Made by a program: the position numbers and the translations under genes
The notes under the pieces: generated by a model
Database searches by the model: none
The model's input: only the letters and a program-made list of their open reading frames with translations
What the model was told of the DNA's origin: nothing
Assembly: GCF_004768465.1 (NCBI RefSeq)
Contig: NZ_SRMF01000003.1
Span: forward strand, 248,001-312,000
DNA from: Natronospirillum operosum
GTDB lineage: Bacteria > Pseudomonadota > Gammaproteobacteria > Pseudomonadales > Natronospirillaceae
Length of the DNA: 64,000 nt
Direction: 5' to 3'
Shown: piece by piece, positions 35,093 through 45,466 of the stretch
Position numbering within the stretch: the first letter of the stretch is position 1
How the letters are laid out: each line of letters opens with the position of its first letter

Positions 35093-36061
35093 ATGAGAAT
35101 AAATACAATGATCAAGAAGGCTGCACTGGCAATCTGCCTTGTCGGTGCCTCAACCCTGGCGACCGCCGACGAATACCATATCGGCGTGACCGTGCCCTCG
35201 GCTGACCATGGCTGGACTGCTGGTCTGCTGTGGTGGGCCCAGCGCGCCACGGCGGACCTCGCCGAGAAGTACCCCGAGGTAACCTTCACCGTTCTGGCGG
35301 CGGATTCCGGCACCTCCCAGGTGGCCGATGTGGAAGACCTGATGGTGCGCAATATCGATGCGCTGGTGATTCTGCCGCACAACCCGGCGACACTGCAGCG
35401 CGTGATCACCGAAGCCTATGAAGAAGGCATCTACACCGTGGTGGTCGACCGGGAACTGGAAGAACCGGCACAGGACGTGTTCATGGCCGGCAACAACCCG
35501 GGTCTGGGTGAGGTCGCTGCCCGCTACATGGCTGAAGAACTGGGTGGTCAGGGCGATATCCTGGTACTCGAAGGGCCGTCCATTCCGATCAACTCGCAGC
35601 GTGTTGATGCGTTCAATCGCGTGATGGAAGACTACCCTGGCATCAATATTCTGGCGTCGCAGAATACCGACTGGAACCCGCAGCGCGCTCTGAGCGTGAC
35701 CGAAGACCTGCTGGGTCGGTTCCAGCATGTGGATGCCATCTGGGCCGGTGATGATGATGTGCTGATGGCGGCGATGCGAGCCATTGCCGAGAACCAGCGC
35801 GACGAAATCCAGTTGGTTGTCGGTGGCGGCGGTTCGCAGGAAGTTATCGATCTGATCCGCAATGATCATCCGATGGTCAAGGGTACTGTGACCTACCCGC
35901 CTAACATGGTCGCTTCAGCCATCGCGCTGGCCGTCCATGGCGTCAAGGGTGAGCATCTGGGTGACATGTACCACGGCGTACCGTCGCGCATCATCCTGGC
36001 GGCCGATCTGATTACAGCCGACAATGTCGAGCAGTTCTACGAGCCGGATGCGGCTTACTGA
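35093..36061 (+). CDS. sugar ABC transporter substrate-binding protein (RbsB-like)
   Basis: A 322-residue periplasmic receptor with a signal peptide ending near STLATA. The mature protein reads DEYHIGVTVPSADHGWTAGLLWWAQRA, with the aromatic-rich start typical of RbsB-like receptors, then DALVILPHNPATLQRVI and ILVLEGPSIPINSQRVDAF. ATG 35093 follows GGAAAGG; the frame to 35003 is not needed. It ends the operon and is followed by a clear terminator. Ligand unknown. Confidence 0.9.
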   Translation: MRINTMIKKAALAICLVGASTLATADEYHIGVTVPSADHGWTAGLLWWAQRATADLAEKYPEVTFTVLAADSGTSQVADVEDLMVRNIDALVILPHNPATLQRVITEAYEEGIYTVVVDRELEEPAQDVFMAGNNPGLGEVAARYMAEELGGQGDILVLEGPSIPINSQRVDAFNRVMEDYPGINILASQNTDWNPQRALSVTEDLLGRFQHVDAIWAGDDDVLMAAMRAIAENQRDEIQLVVGGGGSQEVIDLIRNDHPMVKGTVTYPPNMVASAIALAVHGVKGEHLGDMYHGVPSRIILAADLITADNVEQFYEPDAAY

Positions 36062-36120
36062 GCAGAGCGTCTGCTGATCGCCGCCTGAGGTGATCAGAAT
36101 GTCCTCCTGACGTGGTGTTG

Positions 36121-36150
36121 GGCGGGCTCCGCAAGGGGCCCGCCTTTTTT
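36121..36150 (+). terminator. rho-independent terminator of the LacI-controlled operon
   Basis: GGCGGGCTCC-GCAA-GGGGCCCGCC forms a ten-pair stem with a GNRA loop, followed by six T. It lies about 60 bases after the receptor stop. Confidence 0.92.
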
Positions 36151-36184
36151 GTGCGCAGCAGAAACCGCTGTGGAATGCCGGGTT

Positions 36185-37342
36185 TCAGCCGCCCAGCGCC
36201 TGGCCCATGCGCTGCAGGGCCGTTTCCAGCTGCGCCTGCGGGCAGCCGATATTCAGCCGCACAAAGCCGGGTGCACCGAAGTCGGCGCCGTCCGACAGCG
36301 CCACCCCGGCGCGCAGGAAGGCGTCCACCGGGTCTGCAGGGAGGGCCTGGCGCATATCCAGCCAGACCACATAGGTGGCCCTGGGCCGCTGATAGCCCAC
36401 GGTGGGAAAATCGCGCAGCCAGGTTTCCACCCGCTCCAGATTGCCGCGCAAGTGGTCGCGCAGGGCATCCAGCCAGGGTCCGCCCTCGCTGTAGGCTGCC
36501 CGCGCTGCCTGCAGGCCGGCATAGTTCATGTCCGGCAGCAGGCCTTGAGCCTGTTGCTGAAAGCGCGCCCGCAGGGACGCATCGGGAATAATGGCCACGG
36601 CACAGCACAGGCCGGCAATATTGAAGGTCTTGCTCGGTGCCAGCAGGGTGATCGAGCGTTCGGCGGCTGCCGGCCCCAGGCTGGCAAAGGGTATGTGCCG
36701 GCAGTCCGCATCCAGAATCAGGTCGGCCCAGATCTCGTCGCTGATGATCAGCAGATCACGCTCGGCGGCAACCGCAGCAATGGCCTCAAGTTCTGCTCGG
36801 GTGTAGATCTGCCCGCTCGGGTTCTGCGGGTTGCACAGTATCAGTGCGCGCGTGTCTGATTTGAGGTCGCCGGCCAACTGATCCGGCAGGCTGGCGGGGG
36901 ACATCAGGCCCGAGTGGTCATCGAGCCATTGCATCGGCCGCTGGCGCACGCGACCCATATGATAGATCGGCGGGTACACCGGCGTCTGGGTTGCCAGACC
37001 TTCCGTCCTGTCCAGCCAGGCCTCTGTTGCCACATGCATGGCGGGGACCACGCCCGGCACCCAGACCAGCCAGTCCGGGTCTGGCGTCCAGCCATAGTGA
37101 CGCTCGCACCAGCTCAGGAACGCCTGTACCAGGTCGTCGGTAACGGCACCGTAACCCAGCAGACCGTTGGTGGCCATCTGTTCCAGGGCGGCTCGGACAG
37201 CCGGGGGCGCCGGGATATCCATGTCGGCAACCCACATTGGCACAATGTCTGCTTGCTCGGAGGGCTGCCACTTTTTGCTGGCGGTGCCACGCCGGTCAAT
37301 GCGGATGTTGAAATCAAACTGCGGGCTGGTGGAGGTGGTCAT
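36185..37342 (-). CDS. MalY/PatB-family PLP-dependent C-S lyase (aminotransferase fold)
   Basis: A 385-residue fold-type I PLP enzyme. WVADMDIPAPPAVRAAL is the MalY/PatB opening, LCNPQNPSGQIYTRAEL and ISDEIWADLI carry the cofactor Asn and Asp, and LLAPSKTFNIAGL the Schiff-base Lys. The family cleaves cystathionine or cysteine conjugates. ATG 37342 has AAGGATC upstream; a start 18 bases earlier is possible. It is divergent from tctBAC, with no other link evident. Confidence 0.88.
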   Translation of the reverse strand: MTTSTSPQFDFNIRIDRRGTASKKWQPSEQADIVPMWVADMDIPAPPAVRAALEQMATNGLLGYGAVTDDLVQAFLSWCERHYGWTPDPDWLVWVPGVVPAMHVATEAWLDRTEGLATQTPVYPPIYHMGRVRQRPMQWLDDHSGLMSPASLPDQLAGDLKSDTRALILCNPQNPSGQIYTRAELEAIAAVAAERDLLIISDEIWADLILDADCRHIPFASLGPAAAERSITLLAPSKTFNIAGLCCAVAIIPDASLRARFQQQAQGLLPDMNYAGLQAARAAYSEGGPWLDALRDHLRGNLERVETWLRDFPTVGYQRPRATYVVWLDMRQALPADPVDAFLRAGVALSDGADFGAPGFVRLNIGCPQAQLETALQRMGQALGG

Positions 37343-37524
37343 TGGTGATCCTTGGTTCAATCGGGTTCGACTTGAAGAGTCCTGTTGTCTCGATGGTGAC
37401 CATAGCGCACTCGCCTGCGGTCGGCGAGTGCATATGTGGGGGTTGCAAACAGTCGGGTGTTAATCTGAACTGACAGCTGAAGCCTTGCATTGGTCAACAG
37501 CTCAGTCAGTTTGTCCCGGTTATG

Positions 37525-37554
37525 ATTGTCAGTATGACAATTTGTTTGTAGATT
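37525..37554 (+). promoter_or_regulatory. promoter of tctBAC with palindromic operator at its -35
   Basis: ATTGTC-AGTAT-GACAAT (37525-37541) is a perfect inverted repeat. It contains a -35 TTGTCA (37526-37531) with a 17-base spacer and -10 TAGATT (37549-37554). A repressor bound here would cover the promoter; no regulator gene is adjacent. Confidence 0.5.
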
Positions 37555-37594
37555 AGACCCCATAATAATATCAACTCAGTGGTAAGGATTACTC

Positions 37595-38044
37595 GTGCGA
37601 CAAAATTTCTGGACCGGGCTGGCAGTATGTGCCTTCGCGTTGCTCGCGTTGAACTGGATTATTCCCAATTATGCCGGCGTAAACCCCATGGCGCAGATGC
37701 CGCCTGATCTGGTGCCGCGCATTGCGTCCTGGATCATGCTGATCTGCGGCGCCATTATTGTGGCCGGAGCAGTGAAGGATCTGGTCAAGGCACGGGCGCT
37801 GCCGGTTACCGCCGATATCGACTGGCCCGCTGCAGGCTGGATGATCTGGCCCTTTTTCTATGTCTTTTTCGCCATCTACCTGCTGACCCATTTCAAGATC
37901 ACCCATATCGGTGCCCCCATTATAGCGGTCATGCTGATTCTGCTCGGTGAGCGGCGCTGGTACATGATTCTGGGATGCTCGGTAGTGCCGGTGGCATTGC
38001 TGTATGTGCTGTCTGTTTATCTGATGCGAGTGGGAGTGGTCTGA
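37595..38044 (+). CDS. tctB: tripartite tricarboxylate transporter small subunit (TctB)
   Basis: A 149-residue membrane protein with four hydrophobic segments, starting from GTG with AAGGA upstream. It has the TctB length and pattern: an N-terminal segment, a DWPAAGWMIWPFFYVFFAIYLL segment and the final pair. Sequence conservation in TctB is low, so the call rests partly on the tctA and tctC neighbours. Confidence 0.85.
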   Translation: MRQNFWTGLAVCAFALLALNWIIPNYAGVNPMAQMPPDLVPRIASWIMLICGAIIVAGAVKDLVKARALPVTADIDWPAAGWMIWPFFYVFFAIYLLTHFKITHIGAPIIAVMLILLGERRWYMILGCSVVPVALLYVLSVYLMRVGVV

Positions 38045-38046
38045 GC

Positions 38047-39564
38047 ATGAATATGGATTTTGTAGCTGGCGCAATAGGCGAGGCGCTCTCAATCAGTTCC
38101 CTGATCGGCATCGGTGGCGGTGTGTTGCTGGGCTATATCATTGGCGTCATTCCGGGGCTGAATCGTTCGGTGGCCATTGCCATCGCTATTCCGTTGACGT
38201 TTTACATGTCGCCCTTTATTGCCATCTCTTTCCTGATTGGCCTGTCCAAGGGGACGGCAGCGGGCAGCGCGGTCTCGGCGATTCTGCTGAATGCGCCGGG
38301 TGAAGCATCCTCTGCCGCTACCTGCCTTGACGGTTACCCGCTGGCGCGCCAGGGGCGACCCAGAACAGCGCTCAAGGTGGGGCTGTTTGCCTCGGTTCTG
38401 GGCGATATTCTGGCCACCACCATTCTGATCTTTGTCGCCATTCCCTTTGCCCGCGTGGCCTTGATGTTCGGCCCCTATGAGATGGCGGCCATTCTGGCCT
38501 TTGCGCTGGTGTTCATTGCCGGCCTGTCCAGCGGCTCCCTGTTCAAGGGGCTGGCAGCCGGCGGTCTGGGCATCTTTCTCGGTACCATAGGCCTGGACGC
38601 CCAGACCGGTCTGCCCCGGATGACATTCGGCTATACCGAACTCATGGACGGCATGCCGCTGATTGCGGTGGCCATCGGTACCCTGGCGCTGTCGGAGATG
38701 TTTGTGCAGTCGGAGCGCCTGCGCTACGAGCGTGACAGCATGTCGGTCAAGCTGGACAACAGTGACAAGGACAAACTGGGCTGGAAGGAGTTTCTGACCA
38801 CGGTGCCCAGTATTTTTCGGGGTACTGCTGTCGGTACAGTCGTTGGGGCACTGCCGGGTCTGGGGCCATCGGTGGGCTCGTTCATGTCCTATGGCATGGC
38901 CAAGAAGGCGTCCAAAACGCCGGAGCGGTTCGGCAAGGGGGCGCCCGAGGGTATTGCAGCGTCGGAGTCCGCCGATAACGCAGTAATCCCGGCGGCGCTG
39001 ATTCCGCTGTTCGGGCTGGGCATTCCCGGCAATGTCTCGGCGGCGCTGCTGGTCGGTGCCTTTGCCATACACGGCATTACCGTAGGGCCTTTGCTGCTGC
39101 GCGATGAGCCGGAGCTGCTGTACTCCATCTTCGCCGGCATGATTGTGGCCAGTCTGATCATGCTGGTACTGGGCTGGTTTGGCCTGCGCATATTTGCCCA
39201 GATCACCCGTGTACCACCGCACATCGTGATCCCGATTGTCATATTTTTCTGTTTGTCCGGCATCATGCTGCAGGGCTATGGTCCCTTTGGCCTGATTGTT
39301 CTGGTCGCTTTTGCTCTGGTCGGTTTTGTCATGAAACGCTATGACTACTCCTTTGTGACCTTCCTCGTGGCTTTTATCATCACGCCCATGCTTGAACTCA
39401 ATTTGCGGCAGAGCATCATCCTTTCCCGGGGTGACCCCATGGTGCTCATGAACCGTCCGATTGCCGTCTTCTTCATTGTCTGCACCATCATTGCTCTGGT
39501 TATGCTGGCCTGGCGCACGATGAAGAAAGGCAAGCCAGTTGCCGGTGCAGACCCGGCAGCTTAA
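38047..39564 (+). CDS. tctA: tripartite tricarboxylate transporter large permease (TctA)
   Basis: A 505-residue membrane protein with about a dozen segments. GYIIGVIPGLNRSVAIAIAIP and VVGALPGLGPSVGSFMSYG are the paired PGL motifs, and ILLNAPGEASSAATCLDGYPLA is the TctA signature. In many TctA proteins the first motif is PGLG, here PGLN. ATG 38047 (MNMDFVAG) sits 2 bases after the tctB stop. Confidence 0.93.
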   Translation: MNMDFVAGAIGEALSISSLIGIGGGVLLGYIIGVIPGLNRSVAIAIAIPLTFYMSPFIAISFLIGLSKGTAAGSAVSAILLNAPGEASSAATCLDGYPLARQGRPRTALKVGLFASVLGDILATTILIFVAIPFARVALMFGPYEMAAILAFALVFIAGLSSGSLFKGLAAGGLGIFLGTIGLDAQTGLPRMTFGYTELMDGMPLIAVAIGTLALSEMFVQSERLRYERDSMSVKLDNSDKDKLGWKEFLTTVPSIFRGTAVGTVVGALPGLGPSVGSFMSYGMAKKASKTPERFGKGAPEGIAASESADNAVIPAALIPLFGLGIPGNVSAALLVGAFAIHGITVGPLLLRDEPELLYSIFAGMIVASLIMLVLGWFGLRIFAQITRVPPHIVIPIVIFFCLSGIMLQGYGPFGLIVLVAFALVGFVMKRYDYSFVTFLVAFIITPMLELNLRQSIILSRGDPMVLMNRPIAVFFIVCTIIALVMLAWRTMKKGKPVAGADPAA

Positions 39565-39591
39565 ACCTCAACACTCTTGAAGAGATCTACT

Positions 39592-40530
39592 ATGAAAAAG
39601 AAACTGATCACGACCGCACTATCGACGCTGGCCATCGCGGTGGGCGGCGTTACCGCTGCACAGGCTTCTGACTGGCCCGAGCGCCCTGTCACCATGGTCA
39701 TCGGGTTCAATCCGGGTGGCTCCACTGATATTCAGGGGCGGGTACTGGCCAACGTGATGGAAGATTACCTGGGCCAGCCGGTCAATGTTGTCAACCAGCC
39801 GGGAGCCGGCAGTGCCGTAGCCTTTACACGTCTGGCCAACAATACTGATGAAGGCTATACCTTCCTGTTCGGCGGTACCACGGCGCTGACCTTCACGCCC
39901 ATTATCACGGATGTCGATTACGAGATTGATGACTTTGAATACCTGGCGGCGGTAGCGATTGGTCAGAATGCCATTGTTACCTCGGCTGAGCAGCCTTTCG
40001 AGACCTTTGATGACATCATCGAATATGGTCAGGACAACCCGATGACCTATGCCCAGCAGACAGCGCTGGACCAGGCCATCATCGAAAATGTAGCCGAGGA
40101 AGCCGGCCTTGATCTGTCTATCGTGCCGACTGGTGGTGGTGGCGGTATGGCTCCGCTGGTGCTGGGTAAAGAAGTCGATTTCGCCTATTCCGGCGGTACG
40201 CATGCCCAGTATACGCCGTCAGGCGAGATGGTGGTTGCCGCCTTCCTGAGTGCCGAGCGCAGCCCGTTCTACCCGGATGTGCCGACGCTGATGGAACTGG
40301 GCTATGACTACTCCATCGAAGACTACCGGACCATCATTGTGCCGGCAGGTATTCCTGATGAGGCACGCGAAGCTCTGATCGCTGCGGCCGAATACGCCTC
40401 CGAGAGTGAGCGCTTCCGTGAAACCACCGAAGACAACACCTTCTTCCCGGTGGTGTTCATCGGTCAGGATGAGATGGAAGACAACATCCGTCGTATCCGT
40501 GCAGCAACAGAAGAAGTTATGGGTGACTGA
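39592..40530 (+). CDS. tctC: tripartite tricarboxylate transporter receptor (TctC/Bug family)
   Basis: A 312-residue periplasmic receptor with signal peptide ending AAQAS. SDWPERPVTMVIGFNPGGSTDIQGR is the Bug-family opening, with the first ligand loop. The second region AYSGGTHAQY and PDVPTLMELGYDYSI are also family features. ATG 39592 is favoured over an upstream TTG. A carboxylated ligand such as citrate or a related acid is likely. Confidence 0.92.
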   Translation: MKKKLITTALSTLAIAVGGVTAAQASDWPERPVTMVIGFNPGGSTDIQGRVLANVMEDYLGQPVNVVNQPGAGSAVAFTRLANNTDEGYTFLFGGTTALTFTPIITDVDYEIDDFEYLAAVAIGQNAIVTSAEQPFETFDDIIEYGQDNPMTYAQQTALDQAIIENVAEEAGLDLSIVPTGGGGGMAPLVLGKEVDFAYSGGTHAQYTPSGEMVVAAFLSAERSPFYPDVPTLMELGYDYSIEDYRTIIVPAGIPDEAREALIAAAEYASESERFRETTEDNTFFPVVFIGQDEMEDNIRRIRAATEEVMGD

Positions 40531-40554
40531 ACAGTCAACCTGATCCGCAAAAGA

Positions 40555-40585
40555 AAGCCCGCAGCGCTCCGCTGCGGGCTTTTTT
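40555..40585 (+). terminator. rho-independent terminator of tctBAC
   Basis: AAGCCCGCAGCG-CTC-CGCTGCGGGCTT is a perfect 12-bp stem followed by T residues. It is 25 bases after the tctC stop and may also serve the convergent chemoreceptor gene. Confidence 0.92.
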
Positions 40586-40619
40586 GTGGGTGTGCGGCTC
40601 GTTCTTATCGGGCGTTAGG

Positions 40620-42242
40620 TCAGGCCGTGCCGCGTGTCAGCGTTGACACTGACGCATCAATTTCCTGCGCAATATCACCCAGTTCCTGAATGGAGCCGCT
40701 GATCTGACTGGATTGGTCCCTGGTGCGGCTGGCGACTTCGGCCAGCACAGTCAGATTCTGGTTGATGCTTTCGGCAACCTTGCCCTGCTCCTCGGCGCCG
40801 GCAGCCACCTGCGTGGCCAGGTCATTGATGATGTCCACCGAACCGATGATCTTGTCCAGGCTATGACGACCCTCGTTGACTCGACCGACGGCAGCAGCTG
40901 TCTCGTCAAGGCTGTCTTTCATGGCTGCAATTACGGCACTGGCGCCCGACTGCACGGACTCGATGACTTCGGAAATCTCCCGGGTGGACTGCTGGGTGCG
41001 GCCGGCCAGTGAGCGCACCTCGTCGGCGACGACGGCGAAGCCGCGCCCGTGTTCGCCGGCCCGGGCCGACTCTATGGCAGCGTTGAGTGCGAGCAGATTG
41101 GTTTGTTCGGCAATGTCGCCAATCACCTGGGCCATGTCGCCTACCCGGTCTGTATCCTTGATCAGCTGTTCCAGCTTCTGGGACAGGCTGTTCACTTTCT
41201 GCTCCAGTTGTTCCATGCCTGCTGCGGCCTGAGTCATTTCCGTGCCACCTTCGCTGGCTACCTGGCGGGCGCTGTCAGTCGCCACGCTGACTTCGTTGCT
41301 GTTCTGTGCAATTTGCTGTACCGACGCCACCATCTGATGCATGGCGGTGGCCACCTGATCGGCCTGTTGCGACTGCTCGTCCGAACCGGACTGAATGGAG
41401 GTCGACGAGGCGGCCAGAACGGCAGACTGGTCCTTGAGCCCATCCACCGCTGTGATCATGCTGTGCGCAGACTGGCTGAGATGGCCCTGCAGCGACCGCG
41501 CGGTCAGCGCAAGCTGGCCCAGTTCGTCGCGGCGATCAGTATAGGGAATGGAGTGATCGAAGACGCCCTGGGTCAGCATCTCCACTTCCCGAATAAGCCG
41601 GGTCATGGGCTGAATCAGCAAGCGCCGCATCACGAAAGAAGAGCCGAGAAAGATCAGTGCGACGGAAGCCAGCAAGACGCCAAGGGTGAGCAGAAGGCCA
41701 AGTTGGGCCCGCTGCTGGAGATCATCAGAGCGCTGGGCTGCGGCCTGGGCAAAGTGCCCGGCCAATTGCTCCAGCTCTGCAGCGGGGGCCGCATTCAGAC
41801 CTTCCACTGCGTTGTCGGCTGACATCATGTCCAGACCGGCGGAGTATATTTCATAGCCCTCGTGATAGCCGCGCGCCATTTCTTCATACTGGCTGAGAAA
41901 CTCCTCCAGGCGCGCACGGTCCCTTTCTGTCGCGACCTCGATCATCGATGTCAGGGCGGCTGTGATGTCCTGTTCGAGCGTTTGAAATTGATCCCAGAAA
42001 AAATTGTGTTGTTCAAAGTCAAAGCCGCGGATCATCAGATAGTTCCAGGCCTGTATCTGTGCATTGAAATCCACTGCCACGGAAACTATCAGGCGCTCCT
42101 GCTCGATCTCCTGTTGCAGCAACTGCTCATAGTCACGGCTGATGTTGTTGAGTGCCAGCATCCCTGCGGCGCTGATACCCAACAGCAACAGGAAGACTGC
42201 AGCCAGGGCCAGTTGGGCCCGACTCAAAAGACTGTTGAACAT
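40620..42242 (-). CDS. methyl-accepting chemotaxis protein
   Basis: A 540-residue membrane chemoreceptor. One TM segment at residues 10-30, a periplasmic helical-bundle sensor (about 31-185), a second TM (about 186-208), HAMP (about 209-262), and a long coiled-coil signalling domain. The hairpin tip contains [21 protein letters not shown] and [12 protein letters not shown], which bind CheA/CheW. It lies next to tctBAC, so it could sense the same acids, but no sequence feature shows the ligand. Confidence 0.93.
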   Translation of the reverse strand: MFNSLLSRAQLALAAVFLLLLGISAAGMLALNNISRDYEQLLQQEIEQERLIVSVAVDFNAQIQAWNYLMIRGFDFEQHNFFWDQFQTLEQDITAALTSMIEVATERDRARLEEFLSQYEEMARGYHEGYEIYSAGLDMMSADNAVEGLNAAPAAELEQLAGHFAQAAAQRSDDLQQRAQLGLLLTLGVLLASVALIFLGSSFVMRRLLIQPMTRLIREVEMLTQGVFDHSIPYTDRRDELGQLALTARSLQGHLSQSAHSMITAVDGLKDQSAVLAASSTSIQSGSDEQSQQADQVATAMHQMVASVQQIAQNSNEVSVATDSARQVASEGGTEMTQAAAGMEQLEQKVNSLSQKLEQLIKDTDRVGDMAQVIGDIAEQTNLLALNAAIESARAGEHGRGFAVVADEVRSLAGRTQQSTREISEVIESVQSGASAVIAAMKDSLDETAAAVGRVNEGRHSLDKIIGSVDIINDLATQVAAGAEEQGKVAESINQNLTVLAEVASRTRDQSSQISGSIQELGDIAQEIDASVSTLTRGTA

Positions 42243-42325
42243 GATTTAGTCACCCTGATTCACTTGGTTAGTAGTTAGGGAGTCGGCCAGTTGACGAGAT
42301 ACATTACAGTTTCTGGACACGAGAA

Positions 42326-43447
42326 TCAGAAACTCAGTTGCCGGCCGGGTTCGATCTGGCGTTTGTCACTGGCGATCATGCCCAGTGTCGAGCCGGGATA
42401 GACGAGATAGTCGACGGTGCGGGTAAACAGCATGCCGCTGGTCGGTGCGGTGATGGCTATGCGTTCGGGTTTGTCCTGATCCAGCAGCACGATGTCGGCA
42501 AAGTGATCACCGGCCTGCAGGTGTTCGCCCAATTGACGATGATAGGTCACGATGCCGTTGGCTTCGGATTTCACAACCCGAACCTGGTCGACATTGATGG
42601 CCACAGTGTCGTGCTCCTGCGGCTGCGGTTCTGCCCGTACACCCGTGATATAGCCCTGCTGCTCCAGAAAAGCCAGAATGCCATCGGCATCGCGGCGGGC
42701 CAGTTCATCACTGACAGCCGTGCTGCCGCGCAGTTCCAGCGTGGCCGCAAAGCAGGGCTCGGCAAAGGGCGCCCCGGTAGCCTCGGCCACTTTGACCCAG
42801 GGTTGGGTGTGGGTGCCGTCAAAGGCGACGATGCCGCGTACATCCTCTTCCAGCCGCACCGGATAGCCAAGACAGTCCGCCAGTTGACGCCCCGTCTCGC
42901 GCTGGTGGTCACCATAGAAGACATGCGGCAGGGCTTCGTCGTCGCAATGCAGATCAAGCATCAGATGAGCATCCAGAGACTGACTGAGCAGAGCCCGGTG
43001 CAGGGCTTGTATCTCGTGCTCGCCGCCGCTGTTCTGTGCCATCTCATGCAGAGTCTCGCGCATGATGCGGTCGTTGGTGGTGGCGTCGTCACCGAGCCGA
43101 TCTCTGACCTGATCCAGCAGCGCCGTGCTGTCGATGGACATGCCCCGGTTGAAGTTCTGGCCGGTCACGGCATCGTAGCGCCCGGGCACATAGCCGAACA
43201 GGCGCTGGTTCATGCCCACCGGGTTGGCGTAGGGCACCAGCACGATGCTTTCCTTCACCTGGCCTTGCGCTTCCAGTTCGATCAGGCGCTGCAACAGGTG
43301 CTGCAGAACCAGCAACCCGGGCCATTCGTCAGCGTGCAGGCCGGCGTGCAGGTAGGCCTTGCGCTCGCCGGTGCCGAAATGGTGGACGGTCAGCGCACGG
43401 TCGTGGCCGGGTGCCGGGGCAGGTAACTTGATCTTGTCGGTGCGCAT
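42326..43447 (-). CDS. succinylglutamate desuccinylase/aspartoacylase-family zinc deacylase
   Basis: A 373-residue zinc-dependent hydrolase of the AstE/AspA family, related to M14 carboxypeptidases. LHAGLHADEWPG has the zinc His and Glu, and LMLDLHCDDEALPHVF the second His. A beta-rich C-terminal part (about residues 290-370) reads like the barrel often found in deacylases of this group. ATG 43447 (MRTDKIKL) is preferred; the frame runs upstream to 43630 without similarity. Substrate unknown; N-acyl amino acids or ectoine-type compounds are possible. Confidence 0.82.
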   Translation of the reverse strand: MRTDKIKLPAPAPGHDRALTVHHFGTGERKAYLHAGLHADEWPGLLVLQHLLQRLIELEAQGQVKESIVLVPYANPVGMNQRLFGYVPGRYDAVTGQNFNRGMSIDSTALLDQVRDRLGDDATTNDRIMRETLHEMAQNSGGEHEIQALHRALLSQSLDAHLMLDLHCDDEALPHVFYGDHQRETGRQLADCLGYPVRLEEDVRGIVAFDGTHTQPWVKVAEATGAPFAEPCFAATLELRGSTAVSDELARRDADGILAFLEQQGYITGVRAEPQPQEHDTVAINVDQVRVVKSEANGIVTYHRQLGEHLQAGDHFADIVLLDQDKPERIAITAPTSGMLFTRTVDYLVYPGSTLGMIASDKRQIEPGRQLSF

Positions 43448-43663
43448 GACGGTTTCTCTGTACAGACTGAATCCAGATTCTAGCGATGTGGACCTGTCAG
43501 GAACAGGGGCAGCGCGCAGACGCGACCGAAACGAGGGTAAATTGTGGCTGACAGGCAAGATGAGCGGATTTTGGTTATCATACTGCCGCATCATAAAACG
43601 GTTCGGTGGCAGCCGCAGGGCTGTGTGCACGAACCCGACCCATAAAGAGGCGACCTACTACCC

Positions 43664-45370
43664 ATGAAACAGACTGACCAGACGCAGAGCAGTACGCGTG
43701 CCCGCAAGCGCCCCCTCTATATTCCCTATGCCGGCCCCTCGCTGCTGGAAATGCCGCTGCTGAACAAGGGCAATGCGTTTTCGCTCGAAGAGCGCCGGGC
43801 CTTCAACCTGATAGGCCTGCTGCCGCAGAATGTGGAAACCATCGAAGAGCAGGCTGAACGCGCCTATCACCAGTACCAGCAGTGTCAGAATGATCTGGAT
43901 CGGCACATCACGCTGCGCGCCATTCAGGACGACAACGAGACACTGTTCTTCCGGCTGCTGGAAGATCACCTCGAAGAGATGCTGCCGATCATCTACACGC
44001 CGACCGTGGGTCAGGCCTGTGAAGAATTCTCCAACATCTATCGCAATCACCGTGGTCTGTTCATCTCCTACCCGGACCGGGAGCACATGGACGATATCCT
44101 GCGCAGTGCCACCAAGGACAATGTGCGCGTGATCGTGGTTACTGACGGTGAGCGCATTCTGGGCCTGGGTGACCAGGGTATCGGCGGCATGAGCATTCCC
44201 ATCGGCAAGCTGTCGCTCTATACGGCCTGCGGCGGTATCAGCCCGGCCAATACGTTGCCCATCATGCTGGATGTGGGTACCAACAATCAGGCCCTGCTGG
44301 ACGATCCGCGCTATATGGGCTGGCGCCATGAGCGCATTGGTCAGGACGAGTACGATGCTTTCCTGGAGCAGTTCATTCAGGCTGTGCGCCGCCGCTGGCC
44401 CAATGTGCTGCTGCAGTTCGAGGATTTTGCGCAGACCAACGCCATGCCGTTGCTGGAGCGCTATCGCGATGAGCTGTGCTGTTTCAACGACGATATCCAG
44501 GGCACCGCCGGTGTCTGTGTAGCCACCCTGCTGGCCGCCTGCAAGGCCAAGGGCGAAGGCATGAAGGACCAGAAGGTGGCCTTTGTGGGTGCCGGCTCCG
44601 CCGGTTGCGGCATCGCCGAGCAGATCGTGGTGGCCATGACCGAAGAGGGGCTGAGCGAAGCGGAAGCCCGCCAGCGCCTGTTCATGGTCGACCGCCCCGG
44701 GCTGCTGACCGCAGACATGGGTGATCTCTATGACTTCCAGGCCCGCCTCGCGCAGGACCCGGCCATCACCCGTGGCTGGGCCGGCAACACCCTGGTGGAT
44801 GTGGTGCGGGGGGTGCAGCCCACTGTGCTGATCGGGGTTTCCGGGCAGCGCGGGCTGTTCACCGAAGATGTGATACGCCTCCTTTATGCAGGCTGCGCGC
44901 GGCCAGTGGTTATGCCGCTGTCGAATCCGACTTCCAGGGTCGAGGCGACGCCGGAAGAAGTACTGAACTGGACCGAAGGCCAGGCCCTGGTCGCAACCGG
45001 TTCGCCGTTCGCCCCGGTGACGGTCAACGGGCAGACCCATGCCATCGCCCAGTGCAACAACGCCTATATCTTCCCCGGTATCGGGCTCGGGGTGGTCGCC
45101 GTGCGGGCCAATCGGGTGACCGACGGCATGCTGATGGCCGCCTCGCGCGCACTGGCCAACGAGGCGCCCACGGTGAAGACCGGCAAGGGGCCCCTGCTGC
45201 CGGCGCTGGGTGATATCCGGGCCGTCAGTATGGCCATTGCGTTTGCCGTGGCCAGACAGGCGCAGGCCGATGGCGTGGCGCTGCAGAGCGATGACGACAC
45301 CATTCGCGCCGCCATTGAAAGGAACTTCTGGGAACCCCGCTATCGCAGCTATCGCAGACGTTCGTTCTGA
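43664..45370 (+). CDS. maeA: NAD-dependent malic enzyme
   Basis: A 568-residue enzyme converting malate to pyruvate and CO2. [22 protein letters not shown] has the catalytic Tyr, [18 protein letters not shown] the malate site Arg/Lys region, [11 protein letters not shown] the metal Asp pair, and [15 protein letters not shown] the NAD loop. Its length fits the large bacterial type (SfcA). A long antisense frame across it is a codon-bias shadow. Confidence 0.95.
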   Translation: MKQTDQTQSSTRARKRPLYIPYAGPSLLEMPLLNKGNAFSLEERRAFNLIGLLPQNVETIEEQAERAYHQYQQCQNDLDRHITLRAIQDDNETLFFRLLEDHLEEMLPIIYTPTVGQACEEFSNIYRNHRGLFISYPDREHMDDILRSATKDNVRVIVVTDGERILGLGDQGIGGMSIPIGKLSLYTACGGISPANTLPIMLDVGTNNQALLDDPRYMGWRHERIGQDEYDAFLEQFIQAVRRRWPNVLLQFEDFAQTNAMPLLERYRDELCCFNDDIQGTAGVCVATLLAACKAKGEGMKDQKVAFVGAGSAGCGIAEQIVVAMTEEGLSEAEARQRLFMVDRPGLLTADMGDLYDFQARLAQDPAITRGWAGNTLVDVVRGVQPTVLIGVSGQRGLFTEDVIRLLYAGCARPVVMPLSNPTSRVEATPEEVLNWTEGQALVATGSPFAPVTVNGQTHAIAQCNNAYIFPGIGLGVVAVRANRVTDGMLMAASRALANEAPTVKTGKGPLLPALGDIRAVSMAIAFAVARQAQADGVALQSDDDTIRAAIERNFWEPRYRSYRRRSF

Positions 45371-45403
45371 GGCCTCCGCCCTGTTGTGAGTCCGTGTTAT
45401 GAG

Positions 45404-45424
45404 ATAGCGGCCTGAGGCCGCTAT
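45404..45424. terminator. hairpin after maeA
   Basis: ATAGCGGCC-TGA-GGCCGCTAT is a perfect 9-bp stem, 33 bases after the maeA stop and 42 before the next ATG. No T run, so termination is only suggested. Confidence 0.45.
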
Positions 45425-45466
45425 ACTGCATGCACGGTTCATACAGGGAACGGATTCTTTATCAAT

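Noticed and set aside
43658-45442. 594-codon minus-strand frame opposite maeA
   Set aside because: The plus strand encodes an unambiguous malic enzyme; the antisense product has no family features.
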